Positions 8,361 to 17,158 of a DNA stretch of 64,000 bases are shown one piece after another. Within the stretch, counting starts at the first letter, position 1, and every line of letters starts with the position of its first letter. The position numbers were made by a program, and so were the translations under genes. The notes under the pieces were generated by a model, which was given only the letters and a program-made list of their open reading frames with translations, was not told where the DNA came from and searched no databases. Source of the DNA: G963556115 sp963667375 (GTDB lineage Bacteria > Planctomycetota > SZUA-567); NCBI GenBank assembly GCA_963667375.1, contig OY763323.1, positions 3,472,001 to 3,536,000 of the forward strand, in the 5' to 3' direction.

Positions 8361-10622
8361 ATGGATTCAAATTATCAGCAGATTCTGCAGCAGGCCTTCA
8401 ACAGTCACCAGCTAGGTGATCTAACTACCGCGATTCAGCTTTATAACGAAATACTGAACCGATACCCGGATGACAACCAGGTACTGCTGTTCTGTGCCGT
8501 TGCCTACTGCCAGCGTGGTGATTTCACGACTGCTTCCGATCACTTCTCCCACATTGAGACCTCCTCAGTAAGTGCCGATCCGAACTACTATATCAATTAT
8601 GGACTTACATTGAGTGAACTTGGAGAGACCCGGCAGGCAATTGAATTGCTGCAGCGCGGCTGTGAGCTGGATCCGCAGGCCTTTGAAGCGAAGTTTAATC
8701 TCGGACGCTGCTACTACCGCCAGCATGATTACCGGCAGGCCGAGGAGGTCTTTAACGAAGCGCTACGGCTTAATCCTGAAGATGCCGAGACTCTCACCTA
8801 CCTCGGTGCAATCCTTGCAGCCAGCGGTGACTCTCAAAATGCCATGAATTTCCTGAAGCACGCCTTTGAAAACGGCGGCGAAACCGGTTTTCTGCGCTAT
8901 ATCACCGGAGAGGTATTTGAAAAGGAAGGACAGACAGAAGAAGCCCTGAACCAGTACACACGGGCATTCATACTCGACAGAAATAATATCGCAGCCTGCC
9001 TCAGCAGCAGCAGAATGCTGGCAAAACAGGGAAAATATCAGGAGGCAGTAGCCAGAATTACCGACAATATCAAGACTGATGACCCGCATGTTGCTGCCGT
9101 AACAGAATGCACCATCAGCACTATTTACCATCTACAGGGAGATAACCAGCTGGCCGAGACCCATGCCAGAAAAGCCCTCGCCGTCAACCCTGAATCCACC
9201 GAAGCCTGCGGGCTGCTGGCACTGGCGCTCAGCAATACCGGCAGACAGGTTGAAGCTCTGGAACTCTTCAGATTAGCGACCGCGGTAACTGCCCCCAGAG
9301 CGATGGATCTGATCAATATGAGTAAGAATTTTACCGCGCTGGGGCTTACCCACGAAGCTATAGCCACCGCCCAGAAGGCGTACGCGCTCGATCTTGAAAA
9401 CGCCGATGCCTTCAGCAGCCTCCTGCTCTATCTGCACTATCCTAGTGATATTGCTCAAAAAGATATAACCGAACTTCATTTTAAATTCGGCGAAGTCTTC
9501 AACCGCAGAAAAAAGCGGAAAACTGCCGGTACCGAAACGGTAAATACCACGGCGAGGATAGGTTTCATATCCGGTGATTTCTGTGTGCACTCGATTCAGT
9601 TCTTTTTTGAACCGCTGCTGCAGCAACTTGCCGCCAACAACGATGTAGAAGTGTATCTCTACTCAAATACTCCGCATAAAGATCAGGTAACCGCGAAATA
9701 TATTGAGTATGCAGACAACTTCACTGACATCCGCAACCTCAGCGATATGGAAGCCTATTACCGTATAAAAAGTGACAATCTGAACGCCCTGATTGAGTTA
9801 TCCGGGCACACTAATAACAACCGGCTTACGCTGCTGGCTCTCAAGCCGGTCAAAACCCAGCTTACATATCTCGGTTACCCCGACACCACCGGACTGACCG
9901 AGATTGATTACCGCCTCACCGACATTATAGCCGATCCTGAGGGGAATGACTCTATGTACACCGAGAAGCTGTACCGTTTCCCAGGATGTTTTCTCACCTA
10001 TCTGCCCCCTCAACATCCAGAACCGACGGTCAGAGAGCGCGGTAACCGGAGCCTGACCTTCGGCTCATTCAATAACATTGCCAAGATCAGCGCGGAGACC
10101 TTGAACTGCTGGGCCGAGATACTCAAACTTACCCCTGAAAGCAGACTGTTACTCAAATGTCACGGTTTGAGTGCTGAAGACCTCAAGCTGCTCCTGCTGC
10201 CGCGCTTCACAGCTGCAGGTATTACGGAGGAACGACTTATATTTGCCCCGCGCGAAAAAAGCTTCGAAAAGCACCTGAATCTATATAACTCTATAGATAT
10301 CTGCCTCGACACCTTTCCGTATAATGGCACCACCACCACCTTCGAAGCGCTGCTTATGGGGCGGCCAATAATAACGCTCTCTGCTGCTGCCCATGTAAGC
10401 AGAGTAGGCAGAAGCATACTGACCTGTCTGGGAAATCCCGAGCTTAGCTGCGACTCGCACCAGCAGTATGTCAAGACCGCGACAGAACTGGCGAAAGATG
10501 ACGTAAAAATCGCCGAATACCACCGCACTCTCAGCCGGAAGCTGCACTCTTCGGAACTGTGTAACCATGAATTATTTTACAAAAAATTTATTGAAGCATT
10601 AAAAAAAATGCTGATAATATAG
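8361..10622 (+). CDS. TPR-GT41 (SPINDLY/OGT-like) protein glycosyltransferase 2
   Basis: 753 aa with the same architecture as its upstream neighbour: TPR repeats to about residue 385 and a GT41 domain from about 395. Catalytic-site equivalents are His410 (FCVHSIQ), His483 (ELSGHTNNNRL), Lys575 (FNNIAKIS) and Asp650 (DTFPYNGTTTT). It lacks the basic N-terminus and the FTLNF tail of copy 1, and the TPR parts differ strongly. That suggests an old duplication with diverged acceptor choice rather than a recent copy. An AGGGGTG site sits between the stop of copy 1 and this ATG, so the two are translated from one message. Both genes appear intact; sequential or site-specific modification of one large flagellin is the simplest idea. 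Confidence 0.88.
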   Translation: MDSNYQQILQQAFNSHQLGDLTTAIQLYNEILNRYPDDNQVLLFCAVAYCQRGDFTTASDHFSHIETSSVSADPNYYINYGLTLSELGETRQAIELLQRGCELDPQAFEAKFNLGRCYYRQHDYRQAEEVFNEALRLNPEDAETLTYLGAILAASGDSQNAMNFLKHAFENGGETGFLRYITGEVFEKEGQTEEALNQYTRAFILDRNNIAACLSSSRMLAKQGKYQEAVARITDNIKTDDPHVAAVTECTISTIYHLQGDNQLAETHARKALAVNPESTEACGLLALALSNTGRQVEALELFRLATAVTAPRAMDLINMSKNFTALGLTHEAIATAQKAYALDLENADAFSSLLLYLHYPSDIAQKDITELHFKFGEVFNRRKKRKTAGTETVNTTARIGFISGDFCVHSIQFFFEPLLQQLAANNDVEVYLYSNTPHKDQVTAKYIEYADNFTDIRNLSDMEAYYRIKSDNLNALIELSGHTNNNRLTLLALKPVKTQLTYLGYPDTTGLTEIDYRLTDIIADPEGNDSMYTEKLYRFPGCFLTYLPPQHPEPTVRERGNRSLTFGSFNNIAKISAETLNCWAEILKLTPESRLLLKCHGLSAEDLKLLLLPRFTAAGITEERLIFAPREKSFEKHLNLYNSIDICLDTFPYNGTTTTFEALLMGRPIITLSAAAHVSRVGRSILTCLGNPELSCDSHQQYVKTATELAKDDVKIAEYHRTLSRKLHSSELCNHELFYKKFIEALKKMLII

Positions 10623-10666
10623 AAAAATAATGAATAAATAACCATATTTATTTTCGGAGCACGCGC

Positions 10667-10927
10667 TTGTCAACCAATAACCAGATAAAAAATTGCAAGG
10701 AATGCGGTCATCCCATACTTATCGGTTCAGATGATCTCTGCCAGTTCTGCAAGGATAAAAAGACCAGAGAGGATTACACCAAGTTAATCCAGGCTGAACA
10801 GCATATCAAAAAAGATACCGGCTGGCTCAAAGGCTACAGTGCCTGGACCGCGATTATGACAATTCCGGTTGTCATCCTGCTGCTTGTAATCTTTTTTTAT
10901 GTGCTCTCACTTATCTCCCAAACCTGA
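10667..10927 (+). CDS. Small zinc-ribbon membrane protein, TTG start
   Basis: 86 aa beginning at TTG, with CGGAG about 7 nt upstream and no ATG in frame nearby. Two CxxC knuckles (CKEC near residue 10 and CQFC near 27) form a likely zinc ribbon. A charged linker follows, then one C-terminal membrane span (about 57-83, ending VLSLISQT). The ribbon would face the cytosol. I do not recognise a family with known function. It lies 45 nt after the second glycosyltransferase and 33 nt before nadC, all on the same strand, so it may be read with either. Confidence 0.65.
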   Translation: MSTNNQIKNCKECGHPILIGSDDLCQFCKDKKTREDYTKLIQAEQHIKKDTGWLKGYSAWTAIMTIPVVILLLVIFFYVLSLISQT

Positions 10928-10960
10928 TAACCCAGAAATATAAAAGAAAGAAATTGTATC

Positions 10961-11827
10961 ATGGAAAAAATTGATCCCTGGAAACAGATTGATGCGCTAA
11001 TCGAACTTGCTCTTGCCGAGGATGTCGGTCCCGGTGATGCGACCACGCTGGCGCTAGCTCCGGAGTGTGCGACGCTTTCAGCGGTATTTACCGCCCGTGA
11101 AGATGGTGTGCTGGCCGGACTGGAAGTTACTGAACATCTTTTCAAAGCTATTGACCCTGAAGTGACTATTACCCCGATAATCGCCGATGGCACCCCATTT
11201 AAAAAGGGTGACAAACTGGCTCGTATCGAGGGACCGGCCCGCTCGGTCCTTACCGGCGAACGCCTGGCTCTCAACATAATGCAGCATATGTGCGGTGTCG
11301 CTACCGAAACCAGCAAATATGTCAAAGCCGTAGCCGGAACCAAAGCCAAAATTTACGATACCAGAAAGACCAAACCCGGTCATAGAGCCATAGAAAAAAT
11401 GGCGGTTAAACTCGGCGGCGGCGACAATCACCGTCAGGGGCTTTATGATATGATTCTGATCAAAGACAATCATCTGGCGCTGGCAAATATTGCCAGCCCA
11501 GCAGAAGCCGTACGTCAGGCCCGTAACAGTTCAGACCTTGAGATAATGGTCGAGGTAGATACCCTTGAGCAGCTAGCCAATGTTCTCCCTGAGGAACCGG
11601 ATTATGTCCTGCTGGACAATATGGGACCGGATGTTCTCAGAGAAGCCGTGAAGATGGCTGATGACTATGCCGCAGGCGGCGGCAGAAGGCCGAAGCTTGA
11701 AGCCTCAGGCGGAATAAATTTCGCAACCGTCACAGCTATCGCCCAGAGCGGGGTGGAGCGTATTTCCGTTGGCGCTATTACCCACAGTGCCCCTGCTCTT
11801 GATATCGGTCTCGACTATATCGACTGA
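10961..11827 (+). CDS. nadC: Quinolinate phosphoribosyltransferase (decarboxylating)
   Basis: 288 aa, the normal length. It converts quinolinate and PRPP to nicotinate mononucleotide in de novo NAD synthesis. Family hallmarks are seen in order: LAEDVGPGDATT at the N-terminus, RLALNIMQHMCGVAT, the substrate-binding TRKTKPGHRAIEKMAVKLGGG stretch (split here by TRKTKPG and GGGDNHR), IKDNH, MVEVDTLEQ, LLDNMGPD and EASGGI. A terminator hairpin follows 33 nt after the stop. nadA and nadB are not in this window. Confidence 0.95.
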   Translation: MEKIDPWKQIDALIELALAEDVGPGDATTLALAPECATLSAVFTAREDGVLAGLEVTEHLFKAIDPEVTITPIIADGTPFKKGDKLARIEGPARSVLTGERLALNIMQHMCGVATETSKYVKAVAGTKAKIYDTRKTKPGHRAIEKMAVKLGGGDNHRQGLYDMILIKDNHLALANIASPAEAVRQARNSSDLEIMVEVDTLEQLANVLPEEPDYVLLDNMGPDVLREAVKMADDYAAGGGRRPKLEASGGINFATVTAIAQSGVERISVGAITHSAPALDIGLDYID

Positions 11828-11859
11828 TACAAGGCATTATGGTTTACACCCTTTATTAA

Positions 11860-11898
11860 CTGGAGGCGGAATCATTAGTTCTGCCTCCAGCATTTTTA
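11860..11898 (+). terminator. Rho-independent terminator after nadC
   Basis: CTGGAGGC (11860-11867) pairs with GCCTCCAG (11883-11890), followed by CATTTTT. The rest of the 315-bp gap to the next gene is AT-rich and contains only the promoter listed next. Confidence 0.8.
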
Positions 11899-12077
11899 TC
11901 CCTGCAAAATCTGCTATTACCTGCCTGCCGGACAGCCTCACCCTACCCCGGTACTCCAGTTCTACCCACACCCGCGACTTAATTCAGACCGACATAAATG
12001 ATACCAGTGATACTACATAAAACGCTGTGTATTTAGCTGCCAAATATTACAATATCGAAATTTTTATAAAAGATAAT

Positions 12078-12105
12078 TTGCATAAGCAATTCTATAGGGT
12101 ATAGT
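12078..12105 (+). promoter_or_regulatory. Sigma-70-type promoter for the DUF5662-like gene
   Basis: TTGCAT (12078-12083), 16-nt spacer, TATAGT (12100-12105), in AT-rich DNA 38 nt before the ATG of the next gene. Pattern match only. Confidence 0.45.
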
Positions 12106-12142
12106 TTCAGGCTCGGATAATTTTCAGCTAAAGGAGATAATC

Positions 12143-12592
12143 ATGAAAAGTATCAAGTATTTACAGTATATTCTCAGACATAAATGGTATGTAGCCGTAG
12201 CCGGACGAAAACTAGGACTCCCGGTCTGGCAACTGTTCATTCATGATTTCAGCAAATTCAGCCTGAGCGAATGGCGGGCATATCTTGAACGCTTCTATCC
12301 GGAAAAGGAACTGACAGAGAAACCCGCAGCCTTTGATTTTGCCTGGCTGAGACACCAGAAACGCAATAAACACCACTGGCAATATTGGGTACTCATCAGT
12401 GATCATGGGGTTATAAAGCCGCTAAAGATGCCGCAGCGGTACGCACTGGAGATGATTGCCGACTGGATAGGAGCAAATCATGCTATCACCGGCAAGGCAG
12501 AGTGCAGAAACTGGTATAATGAAAATAGCCGGTATATGCTGCTGCACCCTGCTACCAGAGAACTGGTTGAAAACACTCTCCAAAATCTCTGA
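12143..12592 (+). CDS. DUF5662-like protein
   Basis: 149 aa, all-helical prediction, rich in Trp, His and Tyr. The conserved HDFSKFS (about residues 33-39), the F-AWLRHQKRNKHHWQYW block (about 66-83) and a later MIADWIGA stretch match a small family found in bacteria and phages and named DUF5662. The regularly spaced His/Asp residues are compatible with a metal site, but no activity is known to me. AAAGGAG precedes the ATG. It stands alone, with its own promoter, and converges on rsmE. Confidence 0.65.
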   Translation: MKSIKYLQYILRHKWYVAVAGRKLGLPVWQLFIHDFSKFSLSEWRAYLERFYPEKELTEKPAAFDFAWLRHQKRNKHHWQYWVLISDHGVIKPLKMPQRYALEMIADWIGANHAITGKAECRNWYNENSRYMLLHPATRELVENTLQNL

Positions 12593-12711
12593 AATTCAGG
12601 CATAAGGAGATTCAGACAGCAACCAGAAAGCACGCACCACCCTCAATACCGGTAACACTACCGTAATACGAAGAGCAACCTTTCAATCGGCAAAACCTAG
12701 TTTACCCCGTT

Positions 12712-13416
12712 TCAGCGTAACGCCATCAGAGCCCCGGCAAGTACTACCGCCGCTGTCTCAATCCGCAATATATTCCCTGCGAGCTTGACCTTCAGCACTC
12801 CGGTACTCTCCGCGAGCTCAAACTCTTCAGCGCTGAAGCCCCCCTCCGGTCCGATAAGGCAACTAAAGCTCTCGGCGCTTAGTACTTGCTCACGAACCAG
12901 TTTTGCCATACTCTCTCCCTGCTGATCAGCCAGCAGCAGAGGCGACTTGGCAACGGCGATATACTGCTTGAAACCGACAGGCTGGGTAAATTCCGGCAGC
13001 CAAAGATTTCGGGACTGCTTACAGGCCTCGATTGCCCAACGGGTATAGCGCTCCACCGGATCAGAGCCACCGGCAACACTCCGTTCACAGACAAGCGGAA
13101 CAACCCGGTTTACTCCGATCTCCGAGAGTTTCTCGATCATATACTGCAGGCGCTTACTCTTAGGAATAGCCACCGCCACCTCAATCTCCGGTTTCGCTCT
13201 CGGCTCAAACGCTACCTCTCCCAGCGGCTCCACACTGACACTCCGGGAATTAATGGCGGTTATCCGCACCGGAGCATAATGCCCCAAGCCATCAAAAACC
13301 TCAAATTCAGCTCCTACCTTCTGCCGTTTCGCACTTACAATATGCCGGACCTCTTCCGGTTCAAAATTGTAATCACCCTTAGCCAGATCCTGCAGATAAT
13401 ACCGTGCCAGCGCCAT
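12712..13416 (-). CDS. rsmE: 16S rRNA m3U1498 methyltransferase RsmE
   Basis: 234 aa from the ATG at 13416, chosen because GAGG lies 6 nt upstream; the two ATGs just before it have no room for a ribosome-binding site. An N-terminal PUA-like domain (about 1-70, ARYYLQDL, VRHIVSAKRQKVG) precedes a SPOUT methyltransferase with the SAM-knot motifs LIGPEGGFSAEE and LAGNILRIETAAV near the C-terminus. It methylates N3 of U1498 in 16S rRNA. The gene is monocistronic here. Confidence 0.92.
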   Translation of the reverse strand: MALARYYLQDLAKGDYNFEPEEVRHIVSAKRQKVGAEFEVFDGLGHYAPVRITAINSRSVSVEPLGEVAFEPRAKPEIEVAVAIPKSKRLQYMIEKLSEIGVNRVVPLVCERSVAGGSDPVERYTRWAIEACKQSRNLWLPEFTQPVGFKQYIAVAKSPLLLADQQGESMAKLVREQVLSAESFSCLIGPEGGFSAEEFELAESTGVLKVKLAGNILRIETAAVVLAGALMALR

Positions 13417-13555
13417 ACACATCCTCATCTTCAAATTTAACCTATAAAACAGTGACTTATACCGCACCTTTCTCCCGAATATAAGCAACAACCGGAATAG
13501 GCATATTTTATTAGCGGAAGAAAGCCGCACAATAAGATTTTTAATTTACCGTAAA

Positions 13556-13592
13556 TAAAAAACCCCCGCTATCAACGCAGGGGTTTAAAAAT
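13556..13592 (-). terminator. Terminator of the EF-hand lipoprotein gene
   Basis: On the minus strand a GC-rich stem (AACCCCTGC pairing with GCGGGGGTT, with one mismatch, loop about GTTGATA) runs into TTTTTTATTT. It lies 20 nt past the stop of the lipoprotein gene. Confidence 0.75.
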
Positions 13593-13611
13593 CAGCTCAT
13601 GGAATTAACAA

Positions 13612-13980
13612 TCAGGTATACTGACCGCACTTGCATGGGTGGGTTGACCAGTAGTCAACATATTCCTTCTTGGTAACTTTACCATCACCATTGGCATCAA
13701 TCAGTGGACGTTCTTCCGGAGCACATACCAGCTCCTCACTGCTGATCACCCCGTCGTCATCCTGGTCAAACCAGTAAAACTCTTCGGTATAGAACTGAAC
13801 CGCTTCCTCCTTGGTGAGGACTCCGTCATGATTGGCGTCAAGATCCATCGGTTCATAACAGCCGCGCGCCTTGTAATCATATTTGCCGCCATCTGCAAAA
13901 CCCGGTTCACTCTCATTACTACAGCCTGCGAGCAGTACAACCGCAAACAATAAAACAATACTAGTAATCAATTTCATCAT
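13612..13980 (-). CDS. EF-hand lipoprotein
   Basis: 122 aa. A signal peptide with lipobox LAGC (Cys20) predicts a lipid-anchored periplasmic or outer-membrane protein. Three EF-hand-like calcium loops follow: DLDANHDGVLTKEE (about 46-59), DQDDDGVISSEE (about 72-83) and DANGDGKVTKKE (about 94-105), each with the DxDxDG spacing and terminal Glu. The last residues are Cys-rich (CKCGQ). Calcium binding is a strong inference; the partner is unknown. The start could be either of two adjacent ATGs; GGGGGA lies just upstream. Confidence 0.8.
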   Translation of the reverse strand: MMKLITSIVLLFAVVLLAGCSNESEPGFADGGKYDYKARGCYEPMDLDANHDGVLTKEEAVQFYTEEFYWFDQDDDGVISSEELVCAPEERPLIDANGDGKVTKKEYVDYWSTHPCKCGQYT

Positions 13981-14007
13981 AAATCCCCCTTATCGTTCCC
14001 CCAGAAC

Positions 14008-14074
14008 AATAAAAAACCTGATCGGTCTCTGTATGTCTTATTCTCCAAAAGAAGAAATACAGAATACCAGAGAC
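14008..14074 (-). terminator. Probable terminator of the mgtE-nth-rnc operon
   Basis: GTCTCTG (14025-14031) and CAGAGAC (14068-14074) form an outer stem, with TATTCT/AGAATA inside it. On the minus strand the structure is followed by GGTTTTTTATT. It is long and imperfect, and sits 64 nt past the rnc stop. Confidence 0.5.
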
Positions 14075-14137
14075 TACACAGAGTAATCTCTATATTTGTA
14101 ATATATCATCTATTGGATTCTTTGCAAGTAATAAAAC

Positions 14138-14851
14138 TTAACCTTCTGGTTTGAGTTGTTCCGATAATATTTGAGATTTGTATGCCTCTTCCGCAGCAGC
14201 CTGTTCTGCTAGTTTCCGGTTGCGCCCGGTGCCGCATCCCAGCACCACTCCGTTGAGTTCAAGTTTGACGTTGAATATCTTATCATGCTCGGGACCAGAG
14301 GTTCCGGTAATAGTATAAGCAAGCTCACCCAGCTTGTACTTCTGCACCAGCTCCTGCACCGAGGACTTGTAATTCAGCTTCTTGGCGGTCTTAATAGCCA
14401 AGGCTATCTCTTCCTCCAGCAGCCGCAGTACAGTTACTCTGGCATTCTCCATCCCGCTATCAAGATAAATTGCCGCGACAACGGCCTCAAACATATTGGC
14501 ATAGAGCGATATGGGAAGACTCTTATTTGCGGCGATCCCCTTGCCCAGCAGCATTACCTCGCGCGCTCCGAGTTTTTTCAGAACCCTGCCGATAACCTTA
14601 CGCGAGACAATCTCACCCTTGATATCGGTCATTGAGCCTTCATCACAGTCAGGACAGCGATTAAACAGCTCTTCACAGATAATGAAATCAAGAATAGCAT
14701 CCCCGAAAAATTCCAGCCGTTCATTATTCTCATCCTTACTGGCGGTGCTGCTGCTATGTCTGAGCGCATGAACCAGCAGCTCTCTGGTTATAAACTTATA
14801 ACCCAGATCGCACTCAAACTTCTCCAGCATTTCATCAGTTTCATTTAGCAT
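14138..14851 (-). CDS. rnc: Ribonuclease III
   Basis: 237 aa from the ATG at 14851, giving the usual family start just before the first helix (MLNETDEMLEKFECDLGYKF). The RNase III signature ERLEFFGDAILDFI (about 40-53) holds the catalytic Glu and Asp; the second acidic site is in NMFEAVVAAIYLDSG, with Asn where E. coli has Asp, a common variant. A C-terminal dsRNA-binding domain covers about 155-228. It processes rRNA precursors and structured mRNAs. It is the third gene of a minus-strand unit, 25 nt after nth. Confidence 0.93.
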   Translation of the reverse strand: MLNETDEMLEKFECDLGYKFITRELLVHALRHSSSTASKDENNERLEFFGDAILDFIICEELFNRCPDCDEGSMTDIKGEIVSRKVIGRVLKKLGAREVMLLGKGIAANKSLPISLYANMFEAVVAAIYLDSGMENARVTVLRLLEEEIALAIKTAKKLNYKSSVQELVQKYKLGELAYTITGTSGPEHDKIFNVKLELNGVVLGCGTGRNRKLAEQAAAEEAYKSQILSEQLKPEG

Positions 14852-14876
14852 CGACTTACACCACCGGCTACTGCCG

Positions 14877-15536
14877 CTAACCCTTCTCCGACTCCGAATA
14901 ATAAGTACACAAACTCCTGAGAGTACATTTTTCACAATCAGGATTACGGGCAAAACAGACCCTTCTTCCATGCAGAATAATCCGATGTGAAAATTTACCC
15001 CAGACCCTGGGTGAAAGCAGTGCTTTCAGCTCAGCCTCAATCTTCTCAGGTTTGCTCGCAACCGTCAGCCCCAGACGGTTACTCAGCCTTATACAATGCG
15101 TATCCACCATTATACCCGGAAGATCGAAGGCATTCACCAGCACACAGTTTGCCGTCTTTCTGCCGACACCGGCTAGCGATACCAGTTCCTCCATACTCTG
15201 CGGAACCTCCGAACCATAATGCGCCACCATATCCCTCGAAGCTGAAATAATACTCTTCGCCTTATTCTTATACAGCCCCAGAGACTTGATCAGCTGCTCT
15301 ACAGCCTCCGGCTCGGCTGCCGCCAGCGCTGCGGCGGTAGGATACTTCCTGAACAGCTCCGGAGTAACGGCATTAACCTTTTTATCCGTACACTGAGCCG
15401 AAAGCACGGTAGCGATAAGGACTTCAAACGGATTATTGAAATCAAGCTCACACTCCGCTTCAGGGTAGAGTACCTTGAGCTTCTGATGAATTTTACGCGC
15501 TTTCGCTTTGAGTTCCGCCATTGGCTCCATATTCAC
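14877..15536 (-). CDS. nth: Endonuclease III (DNA glycosylase/AP lyase)
   Basis: 219 aa, normal length. The helix-hairpin-helix with catalytic Lys (LVSLAGVGRKTANCVL), the catalytic Asp in MVDTHC, and the C-terminal [4Fe-4S] cluster motif C-X6-C-X2-C-X5-C (CFARNPDCEKCTLRSLC) are all present. It removes oxidised pyrimidines in base-excision repair. It begins 7 nt after the mgtE stop and ends 25 nt before rnc. Confidence 0.95.
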   Translation of the reverse strand: MNMEPMAELKAKARKIHQKLKVLYPEAECELDFNNPFEVLIATVLSAQCTDKKVNAVTPELFRKYPTAAALAAAEPEAVEQLIKSLGLYKNKAKSIISASRDMVAHYGSEVPQSMEELVSLAGVGRKTANCVLVNAFDLPGIMVDTHCIRLSNRLGLTVASKPEKIEAELKALLSPRVWGKFSHRIILHGRRVCFARNPDCEKCTLRSLCTYYSESEKG

Positions 15537-15543
15537 CGTCCCG

Positions 15544-17028
15544 TCAGTAAAGAAGCAGGTAAGTGCAAAGAATAAGATATAATGACTGAGTACTAATATC
15601 GATGAGCGTAGTCACAAACGGACCGCTCGCCAGCGCCGGGTCGACCCCGAAACGGTGAAAAATCATCGGGATACAGGTTCCGAGAATAACCGAGCCCATA
15701 ATACCCACAAACATCGCCGCTCCCACCGTAACCGGGAAACGCGGAATAATCCCGAAAAACGGTGGTCTTATCGGTTCTTTTTCAATTCTCACCTCTTTGA
15801 CGGTACCCTCCGCATTCTCATCAGATACCTGCACACCGCTGGCAAGGAAAGAATCTCCACTGGTCATCTCACCAGCGATAAACGCCAATGCCGAACCACA
15901 GAAAACACCGATAATAAGCCCCACCAGAATTTCACGCCGCAGCAGCCAGAAAAGATCATCAAAAAGGATTTCACCTTTGGCGATACCACGGACGGTAATG
16001 GTTGAAGCCTGAATCCCAACGTTACCTCCAAGCCCCATGATCGCCGGAATAAAATAACTGATCGCCACAACCTTGCTTATTGTCACCTCAAACTGGCTTA
16101 TAATAAAACCGAGAATACTCATACCGATCAGCGAAACGACAAACCACGGCAGCCGTTTGAAAGCACGCTTCACCGCCCCCTCATCCAGCGGACGTCCAAC
16201 CCCGACACCTGCCATTCGGTACATATCCTCAGATGCTTCTTCATCCATAACATCAAAGATATCATCAAAGGTAATCAGACCGATAATACGCCGACGCGGA
16301 TCGACAACCGGCAGCACCGGCAGGTCATACTTGGTCATATAACGGGCACAGACCTCCTGATCCGCATTCGGACCCACGGTTACTGTCGCCCGTTCCATCA
16401 GTGAACTCACCTTGTCCCCGGGATCAGCGGCGAAAAGATCCTCGACATTTACCAGACCGAGTAATTTCATATCCTCGCGACAGACGACCAGCGTCCGCAG
16501 CGCGTCCTCCTCCAGCTCCTCACTGATAATCAGTTCCCGCACCTCATCCACCCTGATCTCAGGGCGTATGGTAACAAATTCATTGGTCATGATACCGCCG
16601 GCGGTATCCGGTTCATAACGCAGCAGCTCACGCACCTCCACGGCATCTTCGCGCGGCAGAAGCGAAAGAATACTCTCAGCACGCGAACGCGTCATGGAAT
16701 TCATTAGATCCGCCGCCTCATCACGCGGCATTGATTCAACAATTTCCGCCAGTTTCTGCGGCGGCATGTCCTCTACATAATCTGCAGCATCGTCCTCATA
16801 TGCCTCTTCAAGAATCTCACCCTGCTCTTCCGGATCCATAAATTCAATGATCCGGTCCTGCACCTCTTCCGGCAGTTCATGAAGAGCTTCAGCCACATCC
16901 GCAGCATGAAATTCATCAAGAATTTCCTTCATTCCACCCTTATTGTCAACCTTTGGCAGCTCTTCAATAAGATTGTCAACTACATGACGGTTGGAATGTT
17001 CCAGTTCGTTCAAATGATCCATATCCAT
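15544..17028 (-). CDS. mgtE: MgtE magnesium transporter
   Basis: 494 aa. An N-terminal superhelical MgtE_N domain with acidic repeats (about 1-130), a CBS pair (about 135-265) and a membrane domain with five spans containing the signature FIPAIMGLGGNVGIQAS and a conserved ASGPFVTTLIDIS near the C-terminus. It imports Mg2+; the N and CBS domains close the channel when Mg2+ is high. The loop after the third span is about 45 aa longer than usual. GTGAG lies directly before the first ATG and 6 nt before a second ATG at 17022, which may be the true start. No M-box-type leader is visible upstream. Confidence 0.93.
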   Translation of the reverse strand: MDMDHLNELEHSNRHVVDNLIEELPKVDNKGGMKEILDEFHAADVAEALHELPEEVQDRIIEFMDPEEQGEILEEAYEDDAADYVEDMPPQKLAEIVESMPRDEAADLMNSMTRSRAESILSLLPREDAVEVRELLRYEPDTAGGIMTNEFVTIRPEIRVDEVRELIISEELEEDALRTLVVCREDMKLLGLVNVEDLFAADPGDKVSSLMERATVTVGPNADQEVCARYMTKYDLPVLPVVDPRRRIIGLITFDDIFDVMDEEASEDMYRMAGVGVGRPLDEGAVKRAFKRLPWFVVSLIGMSILGFIISQFEVTISKVVAISYFIPAIMGLGGNVGIQASTITVRGIAKGEILFDDLFWLLRREILVGLIIGVFCGSALAFIAGEMTSGDSFLASGVQVSDENAEGTVKEVRIEKEPIRPPFFGIIPRFPVTVGAAMFVGIMGSVILGTCIPMIFHRFGVDPALASGPFVTTLIDISTQSLYLILCTYLLLY

Positions 17029-17158
17029 CTCACTTTGAAAATTTTAACAACCCGCTTAACTATTTTCCCAGTATACTTCTATTTGAGCGCACACAAAAAC
17101 ATTACTGCAAAATTGCTTATTCCAGAGGAACTAGCATAAATATTAAACGCCGTAAAAA

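Noticed and set aside
11769..12020. 83-codon frame after nadC
   Set aside because: It overlaps the end of nadC in another frame and spans the nadC terminator.
17029..17158. Mg2+ sensing M-box before mgtE
   Set aside because: The gap is only 130 bp and lacks the conserved M-box core and a terminator-like hairpin.
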